A DNA stretch of 64,000 nt from positions 3,337,001 to 3,401,000 of the forward strand of contig CP141147.1 of NCBI GenBank assembly GCA_035235625.1, read 5' to 3'. The first letter of the stretch is position 1. Each line of letters starts with the position of its first letter. The notes beneath the pieces are model-generated. The model saw only the letters and a program-made list of their open reading frames with translations. It did not search any database and had not been told where the DNA came from. Positions 33,791-45,215 of the stretch are shown piece after piece. The translations under genes and the position numbers were made by a program. This DNA comes from Saururus chinensis. Its lineage: Eukaryota; Streptophyta; Magnoliopsida; Piperales; Saururaceae.

Positions 33791-35711
33791 AAAAGGTAAC
33801 CCATATTTTAGCTTTATTTTTCTCTCTTTTTATTTTGTTTATTTTTTCCTTGTTTCATTTAGGCTTTATTTACTCATTTTATTATTATTTTTCTTTAATT
33901 CAACAAAAAAAATTCGGGGAACCTTTTTTGGATTGAGTGGACATATGGTCCAATTGATCATATGAATAGAATTAGATAGTTCAAGCATTATGCTCGGCCA
34001 ATTCTACTTGGGTGGATAGGTCGGTCGTGCGTAAAAGAATTAGATAGTTCTTTTGGACGATCGATTGGCCACCCAAAAAAGGCAGATCATATGGTCGTGG
34101 ATACGTATTGGTCAATTGATAGGCCCGTGCGACTCAGCCATAAAAGGTCGATCGTGCAATCGTGGGTGCCATGCATCCACTGACCGTGGCAAGCTTGCCT
34201 TCGGCCAACTTTCCTCTTTGCCTCATTCGACCACCTTTTCACGTCAAATTTCAGCCCTCTCCCTATTTTTCTCACAGATTCTGTATTTGGCCTTCGCTTT
34301 CATCAATTTCGGCCGGATCATCAGCATTTTCTAGCCTTTTCACATTATCCCATACACCCAATTTTTTAATTTCATTCATTTCTTGGCGAATTTCAATGAA
34401 ATTTGTTGCTTTAATCGGGTTACCTCGCTAAGGATAGCTTTAATTCGAGTTAAATACTTGTTCCTTTAGAATTCTTTTTCAATTTGAATTTTTTGTCAAA
34501 AAATTCAAATTTTGGGTGGTAAAATGAATGATTTTACTTGTGCATTATTAAAATGTTTTAGAATTGTATTGTGCACATTCTACTTTGATTTGGACATTTT
34601 TAATAAGGTGCACCACGAGTAGGTGCGTGCTTTGATGAGGTGCGATAGCTAGTAAGGTGTGTGGCACCCAGATTCACATTACGGAGGATACAATTGCTGC
34701 TGCTATGGCCTGGAACAGTCAACTTATACATACCCCAGTTTTGGAGGCTTTGACTTTTTATGACTTTATGATCACGGGTACTTTGATGGGGTAGGGGCCC
34801 ACACTTACCTTTGGTCTTCCGGTGTCTCTGATGACCCACAACTATAGGTTTATACATGTTATATTTTAATATAACATATGGTCACATGTAGATGGCTCAA
34901 TTTTTCTTCATATTTGGTAGTGAGCAACGGGTATTTGCCCTTTTCATCTTTGCTAGGATGAAGGAGTTGGTTATGGGACATCTTATGCTGGACTTGCATA
35001 CCCCTTCATTTTGAAGCGGGTATTTGTGGCTTAGAAGGTGTAATCTCCTAAACATGCACCTTTGTGTAGGAAGTGTTTTTCATGCTCTGTGAAGAGCGTG
35101 AAATTAGCGTAAGGAACACCTTGGAGGTGTTGTATTTTAAAATCGACAGTGCACACGGTAGTGCATGTTAACGCATGTAACGTTAGTGCAAGTAATATAT
35201 GTGCTAACGTGTGCTATCATGTGTGCCGTCGATTTTAAAAATCAACGTCTTTCAGGCGTTCCTTATGCTCGGCTCACGCTGAGTGTGGAGCATAAAAAAT
35301 GCTTCTCTTTATCTAAGGGCCTAGGGGAAATATGCAGGGCCACACTATGGAGGATGGTAACCCATAGAGTACCTCCTACACCAGTAGTTGGGGAGAATGA
35401 GGATATTCAGGTTCACTAATAGCACCTAATGATGATTAGAGCATTAGATGGAGCGTCATATTATTGCTCATATGGATATACGGATTGATGCTTCTGGACA
35501 TGCTCTTTGATGAGATTCAGGGTCTTGTTGACTCCCTTACATATATGATTCAAGGTCTGGGCTGTCTCCCACCACAGGATGGTGAGGATGAAGAGGATGG
35601 GTCTAATGTTTCTGGTTTTGATGACATTGACGATGATGACAACCATGTTATGTTATGTTCTTTTTTTTTTTTTTTAGCTTTTGTTTCTTCTGTAAGGGTA
35701 TTTTACTTTAG
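33791..35711 (+). pseudogene. Non-pol 3' region of the Athila-like element, including ORF remnants
   Basis: Athila elements carry a long region, often with an extra (env-like) ORF, between pol and the 3' LTR. Here the plus strand shows decayed frames: TPVLEALTFYDFM near 34725-34765, and a short ORF ending CRATLWRMVTHRVPP (to about 35419). Another (35464-35643) contains HMDIRIDASGHA-like residues, then EIQGLVDSLTYMIQGLG and an acidic DDIDDDD tail. The last resembles the coiled, acid-ended part of Athila extra ORFs in position and style. Function is not known. Confidence 0.5.
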
Positions 35712-35721
35712 GTTGGGGGGA
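35712..35721 (+). other. Polypurine tract of the Athila-like element
   Basis: GTTGGGGGGA follows a T-rich run and a TTTAGGTT word, and stands four bases before a TGTTATATG LTR start. This layout is standard for Athila elements. Confidence 0.7.
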
Positions 35722-35725
35722 TAAT

Positions 35726-35832
35726 TGTTATATGTACTTATCACTTTTTTTCTCAATTATTTTGTGCTTTATATATATGGGCCGCCGGATGTAAATCCAA
35801 CGGCCCATAGAACCCGAGCTCATATAAGATTT

Positions 35833-35894
<62 letters not shown>

Positions 35895-36190
35895 TTTCTC
35901 TAAATAGTTCTAGCTTGTAGCAAAGAACACGTCTTTTATGAACACACATTATCTAGATTAGAGGTCAAAGACATTATTATGATTCTATTAGTGTATTCAT
36001 ATTTTTAAATTAGTTTCATAATGTTATTTTCTCATTCGATTTATATGAGCGTTAGTTTTAGTTTTTAATTAAAAATAAAATTTTTTCAAGTCTTATAATA
36101 ATTTAATTTGTCCATGAGGTTCAATAATTATTAGTATTTATTCTAATATAATTACCTTATACACTTACAAATGGTTTAATTTTAAACAAT
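35726..36190 (+). repeat. 3' LTR of the Athila-like element (rearranged)
   Basis: It starts TGTTATATG after the polypurine tract and ends TTTAAACAATCA. From about 35885 it matches the last third of the solo LTR 24535-25712 (TAGTTCTAGCTTGTAG, GAGGTTC.ATAA, AATTACCTTATACACTT). The first 160 bases do not match that LTR and contain a palindrome, GGGCCGCCGGATG paired with CATAGAACCC-side CCAACGGCCC, followed by a TA run. The U3 part has therefore been replaced or deleted. Confidence 0.7.
35837..35890. repeat. (TA)n simple repeat
   Basis: About 54 bases of uninterrupted TA dinucleotides inside the rearranged LTR. Confidence 0.95.
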
Positions 36191-37799
36191 CAGGGAGCCC
36201 CCTAAAAGAGGCCACCTACCCCTCTACTTTTCTCCTCTCTTATTGTGAGGCCAAACCCCTCTCTCCCCCTCACTTTCTCAACTCGCCGCCTTTCTTCTCT
36301 CTACTCCTTCCTCTTTCTTCCTCTTTGCTTGTCCATCTCTCTACCATTAAACTACCATTAAAACGCCATTGAAGAACCTTCAAGAACTTGTGGATCATCA
36401 ATTTGGAGGAAACCTACATCAACTTGGTGCATCAATTGAAGAGTTTATAGTGTGTTTTTTATAGAATTGAGGTAGGTGGATTGGAATCCCCATTTCTCTC
36501 GGGTGATTGTGTGATTTTTAAATATGCAACTTAGGGTTTTGATTATTGATCTTGGTTTTTGATCCAGAAGAGACTTTCTTCCTCTCTCTTCATCAAAAAT
36601 CAAATTTTTGGAATTGGATTTCGAGGTAACTTTCACTTGCTGATCTACCTTCTTATGAATATTTTTATGTATGTTTTTTTATGATTAAGGCTAGGGTTTT
36701 CTTAAGTCATATTTCAATGATGATTATTACATGATTTAAATTCTTATTACTATCTATTGGAGGATGAAAGAATGGTGTTTGGTTTTGGTGGCTGATTCAT
36801 GGTCTTGATTGATGTTTATTTCTATGAAATATGATGTTCTTGAATATCTTGTGGGTGTATATTTTAGATGCCTTAAAGTATGTTTCTTCTTGAATTGTTT
36901 ATTCTCGAAATTCATTATGTCTATGGAAAGGTTGATTTTGTTTGAGGCATTCCTGAGCTCTTTTTTATCCGAAATTTCTCTAAGAGCTTCTTGATTCATT
37001 ATTCTCAGTCTGGTAAAAATTTAGGGTTTTTTCATAAAATTTATCTTGATCAAAGGCCATCTTTTCAAAGGCATGTTTTTTGGCATGTTTGCAATAACTC
37101 AGATTTTGGACTTTGTTTTGGTCTTTTCTTCATGGAATGGACCTACAAAAGTTACTGGATGTCCTTAATCATGTCTATTCTTACCTTGTATTTTGCGGAT
37201 ATTTTCCTATTGAATTTGAATTATTAGATTTTCTGTAATATGTGCTATTTCAGATTAACAAATCTTTCATGTTCTGTGAATTTAGCAAAATTCATTTTGA
37301 TTCTAATTGATCCAAAAAAATTTGTGAGCAATGTTCTATATTTTCTGCTCAGCATGAAAAGTTTGGATTGATTTGGATTCTTTTAGACTGGTTCATGTCA
37401 TTTATACTCCAACATTATGACGCAAGCTATTTCATAATTCTAAATAAATTATTTTTTGGTGTCAAAATGTACCATCAATTTAGTTTTGAGTACCTGATTG
37501 GATAGTTTTAATGTTCCAACTTTCATTTGTTTCTAATATCATTTAGTTATTTTTTATAATTCAAAGTCATCTACTGCCCAAAAATTAGGGTTTTGACCTT
37601 ATACTTGTAATTAGGTAATTTGACACACAGAACATTGAAAAATACTTCATATATATTTACAACATGTTTTCTATCGGTTGCTATTTTGCGGGTGGGATTG
37701 GGATACATACTTGTATGGGTTACAAGATAATAAAACTGGATTGTTTTGTGTCGAGCACACACATGCAAACTTACAAAAATAGTTCATGTGAGCTCTAAC
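36191..37799. other. Unassigned sequence, probable host LTR for later insertions
   Basis: A pyrimidine-rich leader (36215-36340), ACCATTAAA/CCATTGAAGAACC words and a GAGGTAGGTGG donor-like site (36470) give the look of the transcribed part of a large LTR or a gene leader. No domain is visible. The piece seems to continue at 42625-42794 and after 46309, because the two elements in between have clean 5-bp duplications. Confidence 0.4.
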
Positions 37800-40700
37800 T
37801 GTAACGCCCGAGATTTTCATACATTTTTCATAAAATTCACGGAAAATTTTTATTTTTAAATCGGAGTAAAACTGACGAAATCAAAACCCGAGAAACAGTT
37901 TATAATTTAAAACATCATACGGTTAAACATCATACCACCAAATCAAATATCCTCAGGCGTCACTCGAAAATAAATGTACGACTAAATCACCATGATCATG
38001 GATTTTCAAATACAAATAACTCCCAAGCGTCCCCGAGTACAAGTCCCATAAACAGTCTACTATCTAATCCAAATTAAAAGTCCAGAAGGTATAAACATTT
38101 AAATCTCATCTCACCCAATACATCAGATCGTGGCATAAAAAGATACTTGCATTGAGTCAAGTACACCCGAGTCAAAGGCGAAAACGATCCCCCGCAGAAA
38201 CGAGCATCCATCTCCAGGTGCTCTCCAACACAACCTGCAAAAGCCTCCCGAACAACGGGGCTAAAAAATAGTAGGGTGAGTATTTTCATACTCAGTAGGA
38301 AAATACCCAGTAAGGGAAATCCCATAATGGTGAACTCAATAAGTTCATAAAAACATGCATCATGCAACACAAACATGAAGCAGTCAACATATATCAATCG
38401 TATATCTGCAAATAATAATGCATAGCACACCAATGAAAGCAAACTTACACAAACACCCTGAATTAGGGTCTTACAACTTTCTTGTACCATCATACACATA
38501 CTCAAATCCTTACATATACTTGTACGACCTTATTCGTGCAATCTTACACTTACAGTCCTTATCAGAACATATACTTACAATCGTGCTCAAAATCGTACAC
38601 TTACGGTCTTACTCAGAAACTTCCACTTACATTCTTACTCAAAATCATCATCTTACAATTGTACTCATACTCACACAACCTACACGTACTTGTACAACCT
38701 TAATCGTACAATCATATGCTTACACATAAACGTATTCTTACGTCTTCCTTAGGAGCTTACACTTACACATACTCTGAATCTTACACGTACAACTTACTCA
38801 GAATCTGAAGCATACAACATACTCTCACTATCGTACACAAACTACCGACAACTGAAGCTCATTACAATTAACAAGCTCCAACGTCAGAAAGGAAGGGAAT
38901 GCCACAAGGGCATCACCTTAACCTTCGGGGAGCAACTAGACGCCATGGACTTTTCCAAAGGCAAGGCACACCTATGCTCATGGGGCACAGGATCAAACAT
39001 GTAAGAGCAGGTCCATGATACTGCTTACCTGAGCGCGCAAATACCCACTCTTTGGGGCCATACATTGCCAACAAGGGCCATACAGTGCCAACTAAGGGCA
39101 GAAAACATACAGTGCCACTCTTGGGCAAGAATCTTATAGTGCCACTCTTGGGCAGAACATACAGAGCCATCTAGGCAGAAACATATAGAGCCCACGAAGG
39201 GCAGAAACTTACAGCACTCTCAACAGAGCATCAAACGTCTGGGCTTAATACAACACACAGACCAAGCTAAAGCATACATCGCTCTCAATAGAGCATTAGA
39301 CGTCTGGTGCACTAAAGCACACAGACAACATCCCGCAGGAATAACCACCATGGCAAGACACAAGAAATGCTCAGCCGATTCATTATCGGCTAGCTCAAAC
39401 ACGGAACTTAATCCGTCGAACCTTCAGGTCTCAAACTCACAACGCTATTATTAGTTTTCTTATAATTCAAGTTTGAATTAAGTATATTATGCGGTACAAT
39501 TATGCCAAACCGACTCACAGTCCTTGACTGATCAAACCGAAGCTGAGCCCGATCGAAACCCTAGTTCGTCAGGGTAGCAGCCTTCACTTACCCGTCCAAG
39601 TCACAACATGGCTCACCACACACAGATCCTTACGTAATCATACATCCTCTGACATCTACCTTACGATCAAACAACTTACTTACTTACACTCTTACTTAGT
39701 ACCTCACTTATTATACTTACTTTTCACTTCATAATCGGTACGTTATGCTTGTACAATTATGCACGCTCTTACTGTCTAATAAACCCCCATAAGGCTCTAA
39801 GCCTAGGTCCTCTTACTTACCGAATCCCTGACGTACGCTCCAACCCAAACCGATCCATTCCAAATCCTCGCCCATCAAACTCACCTTCTCTGTCTTCCGT
39901 CGTACGCTTACACGTCCAAATCCACGTCCAACTTCGTACCAAACCCTTACTACTTCTTACCGTCCATCGTACATACCTCTGCCCACATGCACATACACAT
40001 ACATAACTTACTCAAAATTGCTAGCCATCACTAGCATGTCCATAATACGCATCCATCGCGTACTAACCTAATCGCTATCCATCACTAGCTCATACAATTT
40101 CCATATCCATAAAACATACGTACAACTCATACATATCAATCATACGTACAACTCATATGCATGTCATACGTATCTAAACATACCATAAAATCATGCTTAT
40201 ATGCACATTATGAAATTCCTAGCATGCTACTACTCATTCAAGCATGCTATCATGAAATTACGAGTTCAAAGCTCCCCTACCTCGTAATCATGATGTTTGA
40301 TAGCGAGCACACGACGGTGGCGGTGTCGGTGGCGGAGTTGGCGGTCAAAACCATTGCCCAGCTGAGAGAGCTGCTGTCCCGAGGGTGTAAGAAACGCCGG
40401 AAGCACTCACGGCCAAACAGGGGTGACACTGATCAACACGGAAAAATCTGTGATCCACAGCGGCACACTACGGGCGGCCGGGAGGAAGGTCGTGCCAACG
40501 AGTGGCAGGTGCGACCATGGTCTAGGCGTACACTAAAATTCGACCGGTGGTTGAACCATACTCAACCGGTCACAAAATGTCGAAATCGGCTGTGGATAGC
40601 ACCCAACGGCGTCAATTTCGCGTTTACAAAAGCCCACATAAGGGCGGAGGGTGTGGGCATCACTCAAGGACGGAGGAGAGGTAATGGAGGACTCCGATGT

Positions 40701-42624
40701 CAACTCCAGATGATGGCGGAGCCATTTGACGGTTGGGCGGCGCCAAAGCCGCACTAATACCCTAACCCGCACTCGTGGCTGCTTGCACACACGACCAAAG
40801 GGAAGAGGAGAGGGCTAGATGGTATCAGCCCAAAGCTCGAAAGGGTGGTAGGGCCATGCCCAAGGGCAGAGACCAACAATACGGCCTTTGCCATTGCCGT
40901 GCCGAGGCAGGCCGACTAGAGCCCAATCGGCGTACGACAAGATAAAACGGTGGTGCTCTAAGTGGCGCGGTCAAACACATATCATTGACAGAGGGGGAAC
41001 CTGCCTCATGCCGAAGAAGAGGGGCGGTGCCGCACTAAGGCGGCCAGCCATCTCTAGGCTGAAACCCGCCACACTAAGTGGTCCAAAGGGTGTTCGGCAT
41101 CCAACGATGCTTGATAGCCCAAAACATAAAAACGGCCAAAAGCATAGAGGGGCCGGGGGGACACAGGGAGGAGCAAGGGTTACCAACGGCTTTGGCCGGC
41201 TGTGTCGTGGCTCTAGCGGCCAGGAGGAGCTATCTCCGGCCAGAGTTGACGGTCAAAGTCAACGGCAACACGCCGGACAAACAACACAGTGAGGAGCAAA
41301 GGTTCGGTTTTTCCGAGTGAGAGCACCGGAGCAAGGGATGCGGATCGGGCTCCGACAAAGCGGAGGGGACGGAGGCTGAACTAGTCTGGATGGGGCCGTC
41401 CCTGGGCCATCGCCAGGCCGGGGCGGAGCCCACAACGATCGGGCTGGCTTCACTGACCAACGACAGTGGCGACAACTCAACAAAGAATCCACCCACAATA
41501 GGGTGCAAATCGGACCGGGCGGAACGGCCAAGGGGACGACGGAGCTAGCTAGGGGTTGGCCTTGCAGTCACTGGACCGCGGCTAGTAGGATGGAGGCCGA
41601 GCGGAGCCATCTTCGGCCAAAGGCGGCAATTCCCGGCCCCGGTAGTCCCAAACACACAGACCAAAAGAAACAAGGGCTCAGAAGGTCTGGTCGGAGGGAA
41701 GACGGAGGACGGAGGCGAAATCGGCCAGGGAGGGGTGGCTCAATCACTTCACTGGACCAAGGTGAGGCCAGATGGGGGTCGATCGGGCGTAGCTCGCCGC
41801 CGGCGGCTACTGTTGAACAAAAAAAGTTCACCGACGAAAACAGGGCAGAGGGGGAAAAGCATGGGGTGGCGGAACGGAGGCCCTCTGGGCCGGGAGGGGT
41901 GGCCTCCCGCTATCGCCGAACCATGGTGAGGCTGGAGGAGATCCGGTCGGCGGTGGCTCACCGCCGGCAGCCACCGTTTCACCAAAACACAACTCAGGTG
42001 AAAAACAGGGCAGAGGCGGAAACGGGGACGGGGCGGCGGAGCGGAGGCCCACCGGGCCAGGAGGAGTTGCCTTCCGTCATCGCTGGCCCAAGGCGGGGCC
42101 ATAGCCGGCCGGCCAGGCCTTGCCGGCTTGTGGCGGCGGCGGAACAACACAAAATAGAGAGGGAGAGGGCTCACCAGGGGAGGAGGCGGCGCAGCCGTAG
42201 GCGGCCGGGGCGGTGGCCCCTTGGTGTCGCACCGCCGGGGCGGAACCGGCGGTGGTGACCCGGTGCCCCGGTGGCCCACTGGCGGCGGCCGGTCGTCGGA
42301 GCGCAGACGGCAGAAAAGGGGAGGGGGCGGTTCTCTCTGTTTCTGGTGGCTTCCAGATCGGGCTCGACCGAGCCCGATGTGTTTTACTTTTTTTTTTCTT
42401 CTTTCCTTTCCTCTCCCTTATCTCTGCACTTCCATTCTTTGTCAATTTTTTGCGCCGGAACGCGCGTCCAGGCCCGTGGCCTACGATGAACCCGACACTC
42501 AACTATACGGGTAAAAATATCGAGGCCACATATACCGAAGCATCATATTTTTCTGCCGAAAATAATCAGAAAATAGCAAAAAAATCATAAGAAATCGTAG
42601 GAAAATCTGGGGCATTACACTAAC
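37795..42624. mobile_element. Large solo-LTR-like element, family 1 copy 1, target duplication CTAAC
   Basis: The 4820-bp unit 37800-42619 starts TGTAACGCCCGAGATTTTC and ends GGGGCATTACA. It is flanked by CTAAC at 37795-37799 and 42620-42624. The reverse complement of the right end, TGTAATGCCCCAGATTTTC, equals the left end at 20 of the first 23 positions. The interior has an AT-rich third with TACACTTAC-type repeats (38480-38780), a zone of GTGCCACTCTTGGGCAGAA repeats (39040-39200), and a GC-rich 2-kb zone (40300-42330). No retroelement domain is seen. TG...CA ends and a 5-bp duplication favour a solo LTR or LARD-like element; on the minus strand the TACTCACCC/CTGAGTATG word (38270-38300) is of a kind common in large plant LTRs. 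Confidence 0.85.
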
Positions 42625-42794
42625 GGACTTTTGGTGGTATGATATATAATGTCATTGGGATTGGTGCTGGATGTAGACAGGCGGTCCAAGACGATGGTTT
42701 ATATAATGTCATTGGGATTGGTGAATGGTGTCCTTGTAAAGTGGAAGACAATGGTTTATATTTTTGTAAATCATGGTATGTGGTTTACTTAAAT
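42625..42794. other. Short host segment between two insertions, with internal duplication
   Basis: TATATAATGTCATTGGGATTGG occurs twice (about 42643 and 42701), about 58 bases apart, indicating a local tandem duplication of the host sequence. No coding content. Confidence 0.6.
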
Positions 42795-43504
42795 TGTCAC
42801 GCCTCAACACTGCTCGACCCGAGCTGGACCTGGTCCAGGGGCCGGTCAAGTGTACGGGGGTGACAAGGAGATCAAAAACAATTAGCGAAAGACTTATGCC
42901 GTAATCACAGGCGATCTAAAATTTAAGGAGTAAACACACCACTTTGAGTAAGAGTAAATAGGTAGAACCAAAAGAGTTATGTTAGCTCTAAAATAAAACA
43001 TAATCTCAAACCCACATACTAATTAATCCATAGCCCACACTAGGCTCCAAAACTATGTCTTAAATAATCTAAAGGTATAATGTAGCACAAATCCCAAAAT
43101 GAGAACTACACTACATGAGTTCTAACGTCATAGAAAAAATAAAAAAAACATGCCACATAAGAGGTCTCCACGTCTACTCCCATGTCCTCTCCGACCTTCC
43201 CTCATAGAGAGGATCATGTCCATTTGCGTGTCACGCCACGCAGCCCCAAAGCAAAAACACAAGAAAGAGGGGTGAGTATAACAAACTCAGTAATGGTTTT
43301 AATATAACTATAATCATTAGAAACACTACGACATAGTAATATAACAATTCAGATCAATGATTGACAAGATATATATCATTTTCTGATCACACATACATAT
43401 CTCCTAAACCTGCATAATAGTGTCTAAATCGCACAATTCTGACTATTTAGAATATCACCTATACCGCATGAGAAGTGTCTCTACCACACATTCAAATCAT
43501 GCAA

Positions 43505-43640
43505 TTCAACATCATATAAACCTACATGAGATGTATCTCTAACACATTTCAGATCATGCATCAACATCATATAAACCTGCATGAGATGTATCTCTAACAT
43601 ACATTTCAGATTGTGCATCAACATTCTCATTCATCAGACA
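43505..43640. repeat. Tandem repeat of about 57 bp in family 2 copy A
   Basis: ATATAAACCTGCATGAGATG is followed by TATCTCTAACA and TTTCAGAT..TGCATCAACAT in at least two tandem units. Copy B has about four units at 48503-48684. Confidence 0.8.
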
Positions 43641-43705
43641 TGTATAAGTGTCTCACACACACTAGTTTAACATGCAAGTCCATATATATAGAGAATAAAC
43701 CTGCT

Positions 43706-44015
43706 CTTCAAGGCCAACACCTTTGAGCAACTCCTACTCCTTAAGGCCAATGCCTTCGAGCAACTCCTGCTCCTCAAAGTCAAAGCCTTCGAGCAACTCC
43801 TGCTCCTCAAAGTCAAAGCCTTCGAGCAACTCCTGCTCCTCAAGGCCAACGCCTTCGAGCAACTCTTGCTCCTCAAGGTCAAAGCCTTCAAGCAACTCCT
43901 GCTCCTCAAGGTCAACGCCTTCGAGCAACTCCTGCTCCTCAAGGCCAACGCCTTCGAGCAACTCCTGCTCCTTAAGGCCAACGCCTCCGAGCAACTCCTG
44001 CTCCTCAAGGCCAAT
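43706..44015. repeat. 33-bp minisatellite, nine units
   Basis: GAGCAACTC recurs at 43725, 43758, 43791, 43824, 43857, 43890, 43923, 43956 and 43989, exactly 33 bases apart each time with no indels (one unit has AAGCAACTC). The unit is 11 codons long, so open frames persist on both strands, for example EEQELLEG repeats on the minus strand. The homologous place in copy B (about 48700-48990) lacks it, so it expanded in copy A alone. Confidence 0.97.
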
Positions 44016-45024
44016 GCCCGGGTAACCCTGCTTGTCAAGACTAAAGTCCCAAGCAACAATACCTGGTAAGCCGGTGCACTCGGACAATCCAGCTGGATTC
44101 TTAGGGTCCAGATAATCTTAATAAGTAAATCTCAACCTCAAGATAAGTATACAACTCGTCCTCATATAAATCAATTTGACTCGACTCAACCCAAGGAGTG
44201 CACATGTTCCATACACAGGAACTCAAATTGAAAACATGTCCTTTCGGACCAATCGAGTTTCGATTAAGCAAACGACCGATTAATATGGCACGCAATTTCA
44301 TAACATTGCATCCAATCGATTAAACTCGGCTAATCTCGATAAAGTCTCAATCGAAAATCCGTTTCATGATGCATGCAACATGGTACATACATGGGCAAGG
44401 CATGCATGAATCCTAATTCATGATAAGTGTTCTCATCAACCCCTCATGCATCATTTATAATCATAATACTACGCATCATCATAATCATTAACCCCACATG
44501 TGTGTGTGTACATGGTAGAAACACCTAATTTGATATATATCAACATGCATTGTACTTAACTCGTCATCACCCTACACATGCACATTAACATTTAATCATG
44601 GATTCCAGTGGAAATCATGGGTGAAGAACCACTAAAAACCATCAAATAAGTCAAAACATAACCACATGCTAAACATGTGTAAGCACATTCACCTCATACT
44701 TGAGTCTAGGCATAGCACTAACATTCACCCATCATTTAACCACATCCTATAATGACATATCAGTCCATTAGCATGCTGTAATTATACTAAAAACATGCTT
44801 AAACCATGGTGAATCAACCACTCATATCTTGAAGATATCAATTCTAATATGTATATCCAACTACAAGCCATTTAACATAGACTTTAAACATACACAACAA
44901 ATTCTAAATGTCAATAATATGCTCTTTCAGTAGCTTATTCTAACTCAAAACACTCTACATAAACATAAAAATAATATTTGGGAGTAGAGATATCAAAATA
45001 AGCAACATGCATAAAATGGTCAAA

Positions 45025-45215
45025 TTTTGCAGTATAGCCGTTCGAACGCCCTACAGGGCCGTTCGATCGGCTAAACAGAAAATATGCCAAAACTGTAGTG
45101 TTGCCGTTTGAACGCTCTGCAAGGCCATTTTAGCGGCTTAACTGAGATTCAGCCAAAAATATAGTGTTGTCGTTCGAACGCCCTGGTAGGCCATTCTAAT
45201 GCCAACAAGCAGTTT
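45025..45215. repeat. GTTCGAACG-bearing tandem units, about 67 bp
   Basis: Three diverged units contain GCCGTTCGAACGCCC or its variants followed by a second GGCCATTC or GGCCGTTCGAT half and an ATATGCCAAAA-type spacer. TTCGAA forms a perfect palindrome. Copy B retains two such units at about 49905-50015. Confidence 0.8.

Larger units (their letters stand above)
22980..36190 (+). mobile_element. Athila-like Ty3/gypsy element, 5'-truncated and split by a later insertion
   Basis: The plus strand carries the end of an Athila-type integrase (23008-23335). Directly after the 10.3-kb chromodomain element, the continuation FKVHDQRLKLVVEHF appears (about 33640-33690). It is followed by a 2-kb non-pol region, a polypurine tract (35712-35721) and an LTR ending TTAAACAATCA at 36190. 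The 5' LTR, gag and most of pol are missing. The left edge lies between about 22975 and 23008, close to the promoter side of the LIMYB-type gene. No target duplication can be tested because of the truncation. Confidence 0.75.

Noticed and set aside
40161-40757. 198-codon plus-strand open frame
   Set aside because: Begins in AT-rich repeat DNA and runs into the GC-rich LTR core; copy 2 at 56810-57500 has a different, broken frame.
41503-42258. 251-codon plus-strand open frame, with long frames opposite
   Set aside because: Lies in the GC-rich core of the family 1 solo-LTR-like element; the other copies of the element do not keep the frame and no domain is visible.
37800-42619. Family 1 as a TIR DNA transposon
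   Set aside because: Inverted ends are suggestive, but a perfect 5-bp duplication with TG...CA ends fits LTR integration better, and no transposase is seen; left open in the findings.
43706-44015. CRISPR-like regular repeats
   Set aside because: Units are contiguous with no unique spacers and lie in a plant LTR-like element; it is a minisatellite.
43723-44087. Open frames on both strands with an 11-residue repeat (leucine zipper-like look)
   Set aside because: Direct product of a 33-bp minisatellite; absent from the homologous LTR copy.
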